From Fen-1364 sp049515135 (GTDB lineage Bacteria; Spirochaetota; Spirochaetia; SZUA-6; Fen-1364), in NCBI GenBank assembly GCA_049515135.1, contig JBEKUJ010000006.1, positions 62,001-126,000 on the forward strand: DNA of 64,000 nt, given 5' to 3'. Each line of letters opens with the position of its first letter. Position 1 is the first letter of the stretch. Shown here piece after piece: positions 56,470 to 63,904 of the stretch. A program made the position numbers and the translations under genes. The notes below the pieces were generated by a model, which saw only the letters and a program-made list of their open reading frames with translations, did not search any database and was not told the origin of the DNA.

Positions 56470-56577
56470 CAGGGATGTCGAGGCCGAGCGAGCACAGGGA
56501 TGTGCGAAAGCGAGGCCATAGCGCAGGGATGTCGAGCCGCGCCGAGTACATGGATGTACGGGAGGCGCGGCATAGCA
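56470..56577 (+). repeat. Tandem repeat of two 54-bp hairpin units
   Basis: Two units begin with CAGGGATGTCGAG at 56470 and 56524, giving a period of 54. Each has an outer stem (GAGGCC-type, then GCCGCGCC/GGCGCGGC) and an inner stem around a GGAT core (GCACAGGGATGTGC and GTACATGGATGTAC). The inner stems differ in sequence but keep pairing, which suggests selection on structure. Confidence 0.8.
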
Positions 56578-56614
56578 CGGTACTCCATGCGGAGGCGGAG
56601 GGACGCCCCATAGG

Positions 56615-57382
56615 CTACAACCCCACTATGTTGTACCCGGTGTCCACAAAGTGCACGTCCCCGGTCACACCGCTTGCAAGGTCCGACAGAAAATAGAGAG
56701 CAGACTTCCCCACTTCCTCCTGCGTCACCGAACGGTGCATGGGAGATCTGCTTTCCATGATTCCGAAGATTTCGCTGATGTTCGAGATAGCGGAAGCCGC
56801 CAGTGTCCGAATGGGCCCTGCGGAAATGGCATTCACCCGTATCCCGCTCTCCCCGAGCTCAGCTGCCAGGTAGCGCACCGTGGCCTCGAGGGCGGCCTTG
56901 GCAACGCCCATCACGTTGTAGTTCGGGACCGCCCGCTGCGAGCCCAGGTACGTGAGAGTGATGATGGACCCGCCGCTCGTCATGAGGCGAAGCGCGGCCC
57001 GGGTGACCGCGATGAGCGAGTATGCGCTGATGTCCAGCGCGATGCGAAACCCTTCCCGCGTGGTCTGGTGAAAAGGAAGCCTGAGCTCCTCTCTTCCCGC
57101 ATACGCCACGGAGTGGACGATGAAATCGAGAGACCCCCATTTCTGCTCGATCTCCGAGTACACACCCTCGATCTCCTCATCATTCTGCACGTCGCAGCGG
57201 ATGATGAGGTCTGAGCCAAGGCTCTCCGCCAGCGGCCGCACTCTCTTTTCGAACACCTCGTTCAGGTAGGTGAACGCCAGGGACGCGCCTTCCTCATGGA
57301 GCTTGCGCGCGATTCCCCACGCGATGCTCCTCTCGTTTGCGACGCCGAAGATGACGCCCTTCTTTCCGGTCATCAGGCCCAT
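56615..57382 (-). CDS. fabI: Enoyl-ACP reductase (FabI type)
   Basis: A 255-residue NAD(P)H-dependent reductase for the last step of each fatty-acid elongation cycle. It has the FabI-like cofactor region (G-V-A-N-E-R-S-I-A-W-G-I-A). The active site Y-x6-K is present in P-N-Y-N-V-M-G-V-A-K near residue 160, and S-G-I-R-V-N-A-I-S-A-G-P-I-R-T-L follows. The order and spacing fit FabI, not FabL or FabV. The ATG at 57382 is used; a second ATG nine bases in is also possible. It is a lone gene on the minus strand, ending next to the tandem hairpins. Confidence 0.94.
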   Translation of the reverse strand: MGLMTGKKGVIFGVANERSIAWGIARKLHEEGASLAFTYLNEVFEKRVRPLAESLGSDLIIRCDVQNDEEIEGVYSEIEQKWGSLDFIVHSVAYAGREELRLPFHQTTREGFRIALDISAYSLIAVTRAALRLMTSGGSIITLTYLGSQRAVPNYNVMGVAKAALEATVRYLAAELGESGIRVNAISAGPIRTLAASAISNISEIFGIMESRSPMHRSVTQEEVGKSALYFLSDLASGVTGDVHFVDTGYNIVGL

Positions 57383-57622
57383 GCCCCCGTACCCCCTTCA
57401 TAGGTCCATGTTTGTACCAGATATGCCCGCCGCACGCAAGGGAAGGCATAGAGAGAGCGGCCCTGGCTGCCCCCGCGTCGGCAGGCGTAAAGTGCATGAT
57501 CGCTGAAAACATCGCGGTCTGCGCGGAGGTCGGCCTGGCAAGCCAGAGCGCCGGCGGGGCAACCACGACAGGCTGCGAGCTTGGCGCTGGGCGTCCCCGG
57601 CGTTTCCCGGGACGCCTTCTTC
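57383..57622. other. Gap between fabI and the CMD-like gene
   Basis: No gene was recognised. On the minus strand a possible promoter for fabI (TTGCGT, 17 bases, TACAAA) lies about 30-60 bases upstream of its start. A hairpin (GGCGTCCC..GGGACGCC, about 57588-57616) just beyond the end of the CMD-like gene may act as its terminator, without a T tract. Confidence 0.4.
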
Positions 57623-57925
57623 TCAGTCCACGATTCCCTTGAGCGCCTGTGAGGCTGTGTAGAGAGCCCCCTCACCGCCAAGCAGAGCAGCCACCCTGAC
57701 CGTTTCGGCGATCTCCTGTTTCGTTGCGCCGGAAGCCATCGACTGTCGGGCCAGGGCTGCTACTCCATTGCCAGCCCCGTGCGCGGCATCGAAGGCCAGG
57801 GCCATCAGCAGCTTGATCTTCCGTGGAAGCGCCCCGTCAGAAAGGACGAGGTCGTCCATCTTCTCGAACTCCTCCATGTACACAGGATCGAGTTTCTTGA
57901 GCGTGCTCAAAGGGTGTTCCGCCAT
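57623..57925 (-). CDS. Carboxymuconolactone decarboxylase-family protein without the Cys pair
   Basis: A 100-residue protein of the CMD/AhpD fold: I-K-L-L-M-A-L-A-F-D-A-A-H-G-A, then L-A-R-Q-S-M-A-S-G-A-T-K-Q-E-I-A-E-T-V-R-V-A-A-L-L-G-G. In AhpD-type members the position after the first helix holds a C-x-x-C redox pair; here it is H-G-A-G-N-G, so the usual disulfide chemistry is not possible. Starts at ATG 57925 with GGAGG upstream. It follows the gene at 57940 by 14 bases on the same strand, in a possible two-gene operon. Confidence 0.84.
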   Translation of the reverse strand: MAEHPLSTLKKLDPVYMEEFEKMDDLVLSDGALPRKIKLLMALAFDAAHGAGNGVAALARQSMASGATKQEIAETVRVAALLGGEGALYTASQALKGIVD

Positions 57926-57939
57926 GCTGAATGCCTCCT

Positions 57940-58266
57940 TCAGGATCGGCCAATCAGGCCGTTGATTGAAATGACAACCTTGCCGTCCCTCACAATCACC
58001 AGGCAGACCCCGTTGGAAAGATCGTAATACGCAAATGCCTGATCGACTGCGTTGAAAGGATAGTTTGCCTTCACGGCGCCTTCCGGGCTGACATACGCTT
58101 CAAGGAGCTTCCCATTTTCCACCAGGGCCACCACGGCGTGCTTCTGTCCCGTGCTCTGCGCGTTCTGCAGAGTGGCCATGAGGGTTGCATCGCTCAGGAC
58201 TGACCTTGTAACGCGCCAGTCCAGCTCCTGCTCCTCCGGTCCCATTTCCTTGTACACCAGCGCCAC
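57940..58266 (-). CDS. Hypothetical protein upstream of the CMD-like gene
   Basis: A 108-residue protein with no recognised family. It has a beta-rich pattern (A-V-V-A-L-V-E-N-G-K-L-L-E-A-Y-V and V-C-L-V-I-V-R-D-G-K-V-V-I-S-I-N-G) with helices between. No signal or membrane helix. A GTG at 58266 with AGGAG five bases upstream is the likeliest start; an ATG 21 bases further on has its purine-rich site too close. It probably shares a transcript with the CMD-like gene. Confidence 0.6.
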   Translation of the reverse strand: MALVYKEMGPEEQELDWRVTRSVLSDATLMATLQNAQSTGQKHAVVALVENGKLLEAYVSPEGAVKANYPFNAVDQAFAYYDLSNGVCLVIVRDGKVVISINGLIGRS

Positions 58267-58326
58267 GACTGCTCCTGACAACCCAGTATAGCCGCGCGGG
58301 CCGCGGTCCTCAATACGAGCCGCCCC

Positions 58327-58355
58327 TTGATCGCCTGCCTCCCCACCCCTACACT
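58327..58355 (+). promoter_or_regulatory. Promoter of the PIN-PhoH gene
   Basis: TTGATC, 17 bases, TACACT at 58350-58355, then six bases to the ATG at 58362. That puts the predicted +1 on the start codon itself. Confidence 0.65.
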
Positions 58356-58361
58356 GTGGCC

Positions 58362-59693
58362 ATGGCTCTTCTTTCAGGGACAAACAAGATCTTCGTTCTG
58401 GACACGAACGTCATCCTTCATGACCACGCCTGCATCTCCTCCTTCCAGGAGCACAACGTGGTCATCCCCATCACCGTGCTGGAGGAGATCGACAAGTTCA
58501 AGAAGGGAAACGAGATCATCAACTTCAACGCCCGCGAGTTCTCCCGCAAGCTCGACGCAATGGGAGGAGACAAGCTCCTCAGCGAAGGGATCCCTCTTCC
58601 CAGCGGCGGCACGCTCGTTGTGGAGACGAACGTGAAGCGCGACGGCCTGCTGGGGGAGATCTTCTGGGAGGACAAGCCCGACCATCGCATCATCTCCCTG
58701 GCCTTCAATCTGGCAAAGGAGCACGGCAAGGACCGGGTCATCCTGGTCTCCAAGGACATCAACATCCGCATGAAGGCCAAGAGCATCGGGGTCAAGGCGG
58801 AAGACTATGAGACGGGCAAGATTCCCAACATCGACGAGCTGTACAAGGGCAAGGACATCCTCCAGGATGTCGACGGCAGCCTGATCGACGAGCTTTTTCA
58901 GGAAGGCTCGATAGCGCTTGAAAAAGTTCCCGTTCAGCGGGAGCCTTTTCCCAACGAGTACTTCATCATCCGCAACCAGAGCAAGAGCACGCTGGCCGTC
59001 TACAACATGGAAGAAAAGGCGTTCCGCCACATCCAGAAAAGGCGCGCCTACGGGATCGAGCCGCGCAACGCGGAGCAGACTTTCTCCTTGGATGCCCTTT
59101 TCAATGAGAACATCCCGCTCGTCACCCTGGCCGGCAAGGCGGGGACAGGCAAGACTCTCATGGCGCTTGCCGCTGCCCTGGAAAAAAGATCGAGCTACAA
59201 GCAGATCTACCTTGCGCGTCCCATCGTGCCGCTTTCCAACAGGGACATCGGGTTTCTCCCCGGAGATATCAAGAGCAAGCTGGACCCCTTCATGCAGCCG
59301 CTCTTCGACAACCTCACGCTGATCCAGAACCAGTTCGACGAGACGGCCCCTGAGTTCAAACGGATCCATGACCTCGTGGAGAACGGGAAGCTCGTGATCA
59401 CGCCGCTGGCCTACATCAGGGGCCGGCACCTCTCGAAGATCTATTTCATCATCGATGAGGCGCAGAACCTCACCCCGCATGAGGTGAAGACGATCATCAC
59501 GCGGGCGGGAGAAGGGACCAAGGTCGTGTTCACGGGAGACCCATACCAGATCGACACCCCGTATCTCGACTCGCGCTCCAACGGCCTCACCTGCCTTATC
59601 GACCGGATGAAAGGCGAGTCTCTGTACGCTCATGTCACCCTTGAGAAAGGGGAAAGATCCAGGCTGGCCGAGCTGGCGTCCAACATTTTGTAA
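58362..59693 (+). CDS. PIN-PhoH family ATPase/ribonuclease
   Basis: A 443-residue protein with an N-terminal PIN nuclease domain (I-F-V-L-D-T-N-V-I-L-H-D near residue 10, with the acidic residues of the active site) and a C-terminal PhoH-type ATPase/helicase-like domain. The Walker A motif is G-K-A-G-T-G-K-T near residue 257, and Walker B is F-I-I-D-E-A-Q-N near 365, followed by T-G-D-P-Y-Q-I-D. This is the PhoH2-like arrangement, thought to act in RNA processing. ATG at 58362 chosen, since the promoter leaves no room for the upstream GTG. No antitoxin gene is adjacent. Confidence 0.92.
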   Translation: MALLSGTNKIFVLDTNVILHDHACISSFQEHNVVIPITVLEEIDKFKKGNEIINFNAREFSRKLDAMGGDKLLSEGIPLPSGGTLVVETNVKRDGLLGEIFWEDKPDHRIISLAFNLAKEHGKDRVILVSKDINIRMKAKSIGVKAEDYETGKIPNIDELYKGKDILQDVDGSLIDELFQEGSIALEKVPVQREPFPNEYFIIRNQSKSTLAVYNMEEKAFRHIQKRRAYGIEPRNAEQTFSLDALFNENIPLVTLAGKAGTGKTLMALAAALEKRSSYKQIYLARPIVPLSNRDIGFLPGDIKSKLDPFMQPLFDNLTLIQNQFDETAPEFKRIHDLVENGKLVITPLAYIRGRHLSKIYFIIDEAQNLTPHEVKTIITRAGEGTKVVFTGDPYQIDTPYLDSRSNGLTCLIDRMKGESLYAHVTLEKGERSRLAELASNIL

Positions 59694-59708
59694 GGCGCCG
59701 GTACGTGC

Positions 59709-59714
59709 TATACT
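59709..59714 (+). promoter_or_regulatory. -10 box of the small outer-membrane-like gene
   Basis: TATACT, followed by seven bases and the ATG at 59722. The -35 is weak (TTTTGT or TTGTAA at 59686-59693 overlapping the end of the PhoH gene). A leaderless message is likely. Confidence 0.4.
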
Positions 59715-59721
59715 CCATGTC

Positions 59722-60477
59722 ATGAGGGCGAAAGTCATCATCGCGGCCGCGCTCCTGGCGGGAATCCCCGGGCTCACCTTCGCACTCAAGATCTCTGAGC
59801 TGGATGTGAATGTCGGCTTGCTCTTCATTGGCAGCGCTCCGCCCGCCGGATACGGCGCGCCCAGCCCTCTCCTCCAGTCCTTCGGGATATCCCTGCCGCT
59901 GCGATCGGACGGACCGTTCTTCCTGGAGCCGACGATCGAGTTTTTCGGAACCTACTATGAATGGACCGGCTCCCGTGCCGTTCCCACGCGATATGAATCA
60001 GGGATAGGGTTCTTCACCGTGGGGTCCCTGATCACGCTGCAATCTGGCCTTCTTTTCCCCCTTTCAAAGAGCTTTGACATGGGCGGGGCTGTCGGGGTGG
60101 ACTTCCTTCTCAGGTTCCCCTTCGAGTTCCAGAATACCAACATAGACACGGGCGACGGCCTGGCGTACTTCTATGCCAAGGGCCGCTTCATCTACCCCGA
60201 AACGAGGTTCATCACGCGCTGGCATGTCGCGGACGGGGTTACCCTGGCTTTCACTCTTCGAGCGATGTATCCCCTCTTCCACCTGTGGGACGGGGAGAGC
60301 CTGCCTTTCTACGACCAGCTCATGACGGCTTTCAATATCGGGTTCGTGATCAGCCTGGGAGGCAAACCCGCGCCCAAACCTGCTTCGACACCAGCGCCGC
60401 AACCCTCATCTCCGCCTGCATCCGGGCCCGCGACCCCAGCGCCCGCGGCCCCAGCGCCCGCGGCCCCCGCTAAATAA
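59722..60477 (+). CDS. Outer-membrane beta-barrel-like protein with Pro/Ala-rich tail
   Basis: A 251-residue exported protein. The signal peptide is I-I-A-A-A-L-L-A-G-I-P-G-L-T-F-A. The mature part shows alternating amphipathic strands (for example D-V-N-V-G-L-L-F-I-G-S and L-A-F-T-L-R-A-M-Y-P-L-F) as in small barrels of the OmpW/opacity type. A tail of about 30 residues is almost entirely Pro, Ala and Ser, with A-P-A-A-P-type repeats. No family was recognised. It ends overlapping the convergent symporter gene by eight bases. The role is not known. Confidence 0.68.
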   Translation: MRAKVIIAAALLAGIPGLTFALKISELDVNVGLLFIGSAPPAGYGAPSPLLQSFGISLPLRSDGPFFLEPTIEFFGTYYEWTGSRAVPTRYESGIGFFTVGSLITLQSGLLFPLSKSFDMGGAVGVDFLLRFPFEFQNTNIDTGDGLAYFYAKGRFIYPETRFITRWHVADGVTLAFTLRAMYPLFHLWDGESLPFYDQLMTAFNIGFVISLGGKPAPKPASTPAPQPSSPPASGPATPAPAAPAPAAPAK

Positions 60478-61690
60478 AGTTCTCCGTCTCCACTTCGGTC
60501 CAGACATCCTCCTCTCGAGCAATCATGAGAGAGACGAACGCCGAGCTGAGAACGTCAACAAAAGCCCCGAGCGCGACCAGAAGCGGAGCGATGGTCCGAA
60601 GGATCAGGTAGCCTTCCTGCAGTCCTTTCGCGTAGAGGGTGCAGAGCATGAAGATGGAGAAGTAAGCGGCATTCCCCGGAACAGCTCCCAGGACGAACGA
60701 CACGATGAAGGTGAACAGCATGACCCACAGGGTCTGGAAGAACGTGATCTCCAGGCTCGAGTAGGAACGGAGTATCAGGATGAAGGAGACGCAGGAGACC
60801 ATGGCCGTTCCGGCCCTGCCCAGCACGGCGAACAGGGGGTAGACGGCGGAGCCGACCATTCGAGGCACCCCCAGGCTCTCCTTGCCATGCTTGGTCAGGA
60901 CGCCAAGGGAGAGGTACTGGTCCCCCGAGAACAGCCCGGCGATGGCGGGTCCGATGGAGGCATACAGCCACCGATACGGGTTCTCCTTGATCCCAAGCAG
61001 ATACAAGGCGCCCGGGAACACGCCAAAAGCCACCACGCCCACGTCCACAGCCAGGATGATGAGGATCTGCTTGTACATCCCCAGATCGGAATGCGCCAGG
61101 TGCGAAACCCACGCGGCGGTGATGGCTATCATTGCAATGGCGAAAAGCTCGACGACAAGCGAGTTCAGATGGTAGAAGATCCGCGAGAGGGAGTCGAAGA
61201 TCTGCACGATTGGCCTGGTAAGCTGCCGGTCGAAGTCCAGGTTCAGTCCCAGCAGGAAGGCGAGCACCATCGCGGGCAGGAGGAAATCTCCGCTGCCGGT
61301 GAACACGGCAAAAAGGTTGCGTGGAAAAACGGTCCTGAGGCCCTGCAGGACGCTGACCGGCTCGAAGGTTCTGCCCGCCTCGATGGTGATGGGTATCCTC
61401 TCGGGAGGGAAGACGAGGACGGAAAGGGTGCCGATGATGATGAGCGCTCCTGCTGACAGCGCGAGATACTTCAAGCTGGAGAGGTACACGCGGCCCAGCC
61501 TCTTTTCCTGACGCAGCTCCGAGGTCCCGATGCCGAGGGAAAAGAAAATGAATGGAAAGAGCACGTACCGGCCGATCCCGATCAGGACTCCGGACAAAGA
61601 GTCGAAGAGCTCCTGGGCCTGGACGGGGATGACGAAGCCGAGAACTATCCCGATGATCGAGCCGACCAGCAGCTTAATCCAGATTTTCAT
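60470..61690 (-). CDS. Dicarboxylate/amino acid:cation symporter
   Basis: A 406-residue membrane protein of the DAACS (GltP/DctA) family. Eight or so hydrophobic helices, with the conserved first-helix region L-L-V-G-S-I-I-G-I-V-L-G, the hairpin-1 equivalents and late motif F-V-D-V-L-S-S-A-F-V-S near the C terminus. The usual N-M-D-G-T motif of classical glutamate transporters is not obvious, so substrate is open and it may belong to a divergent branch. It uses Na+ or H+ gradients for uptake. The ATG at 61690 is preceded by a purine-rich site. It diverges from galU with about 95 bases between. Confidence 0.86.
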   Translation of the reverse strand: MKIWIKLLVGSIIGIVLGFVIPVQAQELFDSLSGVLIGIGRYVLFPFIFFSLGIGTSELRQEKRLGRVYLSSLKYLALSAGALIIIGTLSVLVFPPERIPITIEAGRTFEPVSVLQGLRTVFPRNLFAVFTGSGDFLLPAMVLAFLLGLNLDFDRQLTRPIVQIFDSLSRIFYHLNSLVVELFAIAMIAITAAWVSHLAHSDLGMYKQILIILAVDVGVVAFGVFPGALYLLGIKENPYRWLYASIGPAIAGLFSGDQYLSLGVLTKHGKESLGVPRMVGSAVYPLFAVLGRAGTAMVSCVSFILILRSYSSLEITFFQTLWVMLFTFIVSFVLGAVPGNAAYFSIFMLCTLYAKGLQEGYLILRTIAPLLVALGAFVDVLSSAFVSLMIAREEDVWTEVETENFI

Positions 61691-61749
61691 ATGACCCCCG
61701 GTGGCGAATTACGAGTGAGCGCATCGAGAGTAGCGGATTCGCCGGGCAT

Positions 61750-61778
61750 TAGTCAATTCGACGTTATTCCGCTATAAT
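61750..61778 (+). promoter_or_regulatory. Promoter of galU-aroK
   Basis: TAGTCA, 17 bases, perfect TATAAT at 61773-61778. Eight bases of mostly C and T lie before the ATG at 61787, with no purine-rich ribosome site. Confidence 0.55.
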
Positions 61779-61786
61779 CCCCCCTC

Positions 61787-62629
61787 ATGAAAGGCGTGAT
61801 TGTCGCCGCCGGCTACGGTACGCGCTTCCTTCCCGTGACGAAGACCGTACCCAAGGAAATGCTTCCTCTGGTCAACCGGCCTTCCATCGAGTTTATCGTG
61901 GAAGAGTTCCTTGCCTCGGGGATCGACGAAATACTTTTCATAACGTCCCGAAGAAAAAAAGCCATCGAGGATTACTTCGACCGCGAAGTCGAGCTGGAAG
62001 GTGTGTTTCAAGCCGCGGGAGAAAAAAAGAAGCTTGCGCTGATCTCACCTGCCAGGGCATCGTTCTTTTTTGTCCGCCAGCACGAGATGCGCGGCACGGG
62101 GCACGCGCTTCTCCTGGCCCGCCCCTTCACCGGCAGCGAGCCGTTTGTCGTGGCCTACCCCGATGACCTGCACTTCGGCGAGAAGCCGCTCTCGCTGCAG
62201 CTCATCGAAGCATGGAAGAAGACCGGTTGCACGGTTCTGGCAACGCTGCATGATCCCCCTGACATCAACCGCTATGGGGTCATATCCATTGCCCAGGACG
62301 GGCTCCATGTGACAGACATCGTTGAGAAGCCTCCGCGCGGAAAAGAGCCCAGCCGTGAGGCTTCCATCGGAAGATTCCTCTATACCCCGGATTTCCTGGA
62401 CCTGCTGGAAAAGGAATGGAAGGATCACGGGGAAGGCGAGTTCTTCCACACGCCTGCGGTTCGCGCCCTTGCCAAGAAGAACCGCGTGGTTTTCTCCCGC
62501 GTCGAAGGCCAGAGACTCGACACGGGAGAGCCGGGGGGCTATCTGGAAGCGATCATCCGCTACGCCGACAGCGTGCCCGAGCTGAGAAAAGAGCTCGATA
62601 GAATCCTTGCCGCCCGGCCCCGGCAATGA
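61787..62629 (+). CDS. galU: UTP-glucose-1-phosphate uridylyltransferase
   Basis: A 280-residue enzyme that makes UDP-glucose from UTP and glucose 1-phosphate, for polysaccharide and glycolipid synthesis. The nucleotide-binding motif A-A-G-Y-G-T-R-F-L-P-V-T-K is at residues 6-18, followed by K-E-M-L-P-L. Later signatures are V-A-Y-P-D-D-L-H, then V-E-K-P and the GalU-type F-L-Y-T-P-D-F-L-D. The length is close to the family's usual 290-300. It heads a two-gene operon with aroK, whose ATG overlaps its TGA. The promoter sits immediately upstream. Confidence 0.94.
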   Translation: MKGVIVAAGYGTRFLPVTKTVPKEMLPLVNRPSIEFIVEEFLASGIDEILFITSRRKKAIEDYFDREVELEGVFQAAGEKKKLALISPARASFFFVRQHEMRGTGHALLLARPFTGSEPFVVAYPDDLHFGEKPLSLQLIEAWKKTGCTVLATLHDPPDINRYGVISIAQDGLHVTDIVEKPPRGKEPSREASIGRFLYTPDFLDLLEKEWKDHGEGEFFHTPAVRALAKKNRVVFSRVEGQRLDTGEPGGYLEAIIRYADSVPELRKELDRILAARPRQ

Positions 62630-63192
62630 CGCCGCCAGGGCTTCCTCCGCGCATCGCGCTCATCGGCTTCATGGGCGCCGGGAAAACAACCGTCGGAAAG
62701 ATCCTTGCGGAGAGCCTGGGCTACGACTTCATAGACACGGACGACCTTGTTGTCGCGCGGGCGGGCGCGCCGATCGCGCAGATCTTCCGTCAGAAGGGCG
62801 AGCCGGCGTTTCGCAGACTGGAGATAGACGCGCTCCAGTCCCTGGCCGTCCGCGAACGCGCTGTGATTGCCGCCGGCGGCGGCGCGCCCGCCCAGGAATC
62901 AAACCGTCGGTTCTTCCTGTCCTGCGCGGCGACATTTCACCTGAGGGTAAGCATGCAGAACGCCCGCCACCGCGCCCAGGCGCCCGGTAGCGCCGTGCGC
63001 CCTCTGCTGTCACAGGAGGAAAACGCGATCAAGCGGCTGTATGTTGCCCGCCTCTCGATCTATGAGTCTCTTGGCCGTCCCGTGGAGACAGACGGGCGAA
63101 CGCCCGTTGAAGTTGCTGAGCAGATCATGCGGATGCTGGGCGATCCCAGGGAGAGTCCGCGGCCGGGGAAGAGTCCTGGGGAAAAGCCCTGA
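62626..63192 (+). CDS. aroK: Shikimate kinase
   Basis: A 188-residue kinase that phosphorylates shikimate in the aromatic amino acid pathway. The P-loop is G-F-M-G-A-G-K-T-T-V-G-K near residue 12. The shikimate-binding residues are in D-T-D-D-L-V, in the F-R-R-L-E segment and in A-A-G-G-G-A-P. The lid region and the C-terminal part are complete. The ATG overlaps the galU stop (ATGA). The last 68 bases overlap the 3' end of hisA on the opposite strand; the overlapped C-terminal residues (rich in R, P and G) lie beyond the conserved kinase core and may be dispensable. Confidence 0.93.
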   Translation: MTPPGLPPRIALIGFMGAGKTTVGKILAESLGYDFIDTDDLVVARAGAPIAQIFRQKGEPAFRRLEIDALQSLAVRERAVIAAGGGAPAQESNRRFFLSCAATFHLRVSMQNARHRAQAPGSAVRPLLSQEENAIKRLYVARLSIYESLGRPVETDGRTPVEVAEQIMRMLGDPRESPRPGKSPGEKP

Positions 63193-63898
63193 CCAGATCA
63201 GCCAGGTCCAGTTTCGATTCGTAGAGGGCCTTGCCGAGTATGACTCCTGCGACCAGGGGATCACCACGGGCAGCCGTATCCTCGATGTCGCGCCGGGAGC
63301 CGATCCCCCCCGAAAGCAGAGTCGGCAATCCCGATGCCCTCGCCGCGGCGTTGGTCCGCTCGATGTCGGGACCTTCCAGGGTCCCATCCCTGCTGATGTT
63401 CGTGTAGATGAGCCCGCTGATGCCCGCTGCTGCAAGTCCTGACGCCACGTCAGTATCAGAACGGCCGGCGTCCTCAGTCCATCCGGAAACTCGTACGGTT
63501 CCGTCCCTGGCATCCACGCCGCCAATGAACCGAGGCCCCAGCCGGCTCGCCCACCGGGCAACCTGCGCGGGATGGCGTACCAGGACAGTACCCAGCACAA
63601 CCAGATCCACGCCAAGGCCAAGCAGGCGCGCGGCCTGCTCTTCAGAGCGGACCCCGCCGCCGACCTCCAGCCTGCAGGATACGGAGCGCCGGATGCCCTC
63701 TATTGTCTGGAGGTTTTCCTTGCCTTTGCCTTCCGCGGCGTCGAGATCCACGATGTGGACCCAGCGGACCCCCGTCTGCTCGAACCGGCGGGCAGTCTCA
63801 ACCGGATTGACGGGATACTGGGTTGCGTTTGAAAAGCTGCCCCGCAGGAGTCTCACGCAGCGGCCATCCCGCAGATCGATGGCCGGCACCAGGAGCAT
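63125..63898 (-). CDS. hisA: Phosphoribosylformimino-AICAR phosphate isomerase
   Basis: A 257-residue TIM-barrel isomerase of histidine synthesis. The catalytic aspartates are in P-A-I-D-L-R-D-G near residue 8 and G-G-V-D-A-R-D-G near residue 130. The phosphate-binding glycine loops are E-V-G-G-G-V-R and L-S-G-G-I-G-S. The ATG at 63898 is seven bases below the stop of a gene that runs off the window, so hisA probably lies inside a minus-strand his operon, although the other gene is not identified. The 3' end converges on and overlaps aroK. Confidence 0.94.
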   Translation of the reverse strand: MLLVPAIDLRDGRCVRLLRGSFSNATQYPVNPVETARRFEQTGVRWVHIVDLDAAEGKGKENLQTIEGIRRSVSCRLEVGGGVRSEEQAARLLGLGVDLVVLGTVLVRHPAQVARWASRLGPRFIGGVDARDGTVRVSGWTEDAGRSDTDVASGLAAAGISGLIYTNISRDGTLEGPDIERTNAAARASGLPTLLSGGIGSRRDIEDTAARGDPLVAGVILGKALYESKLDLADLVRAFPQDSSPAADSPWDRPASA

Positions 63899-63904
63899 TG
63901 GTCC

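Noticed and set aside
58362..59693. PIN-PhoH toxin-antitoxin pair
   Set aside because: The adjacent upstream gene is on the other strand and the downstream gene encodes an exported protein; no small antitoxin frame precedes the PIN domain.
58374..59828. A 484-codon minus-strand frame
   Set aside because: Antisense of the PIN-PhoH gene, rich in Leu, Val, Asp and Glu with no motif; the plus strand has clear PIN and Walker motifs.
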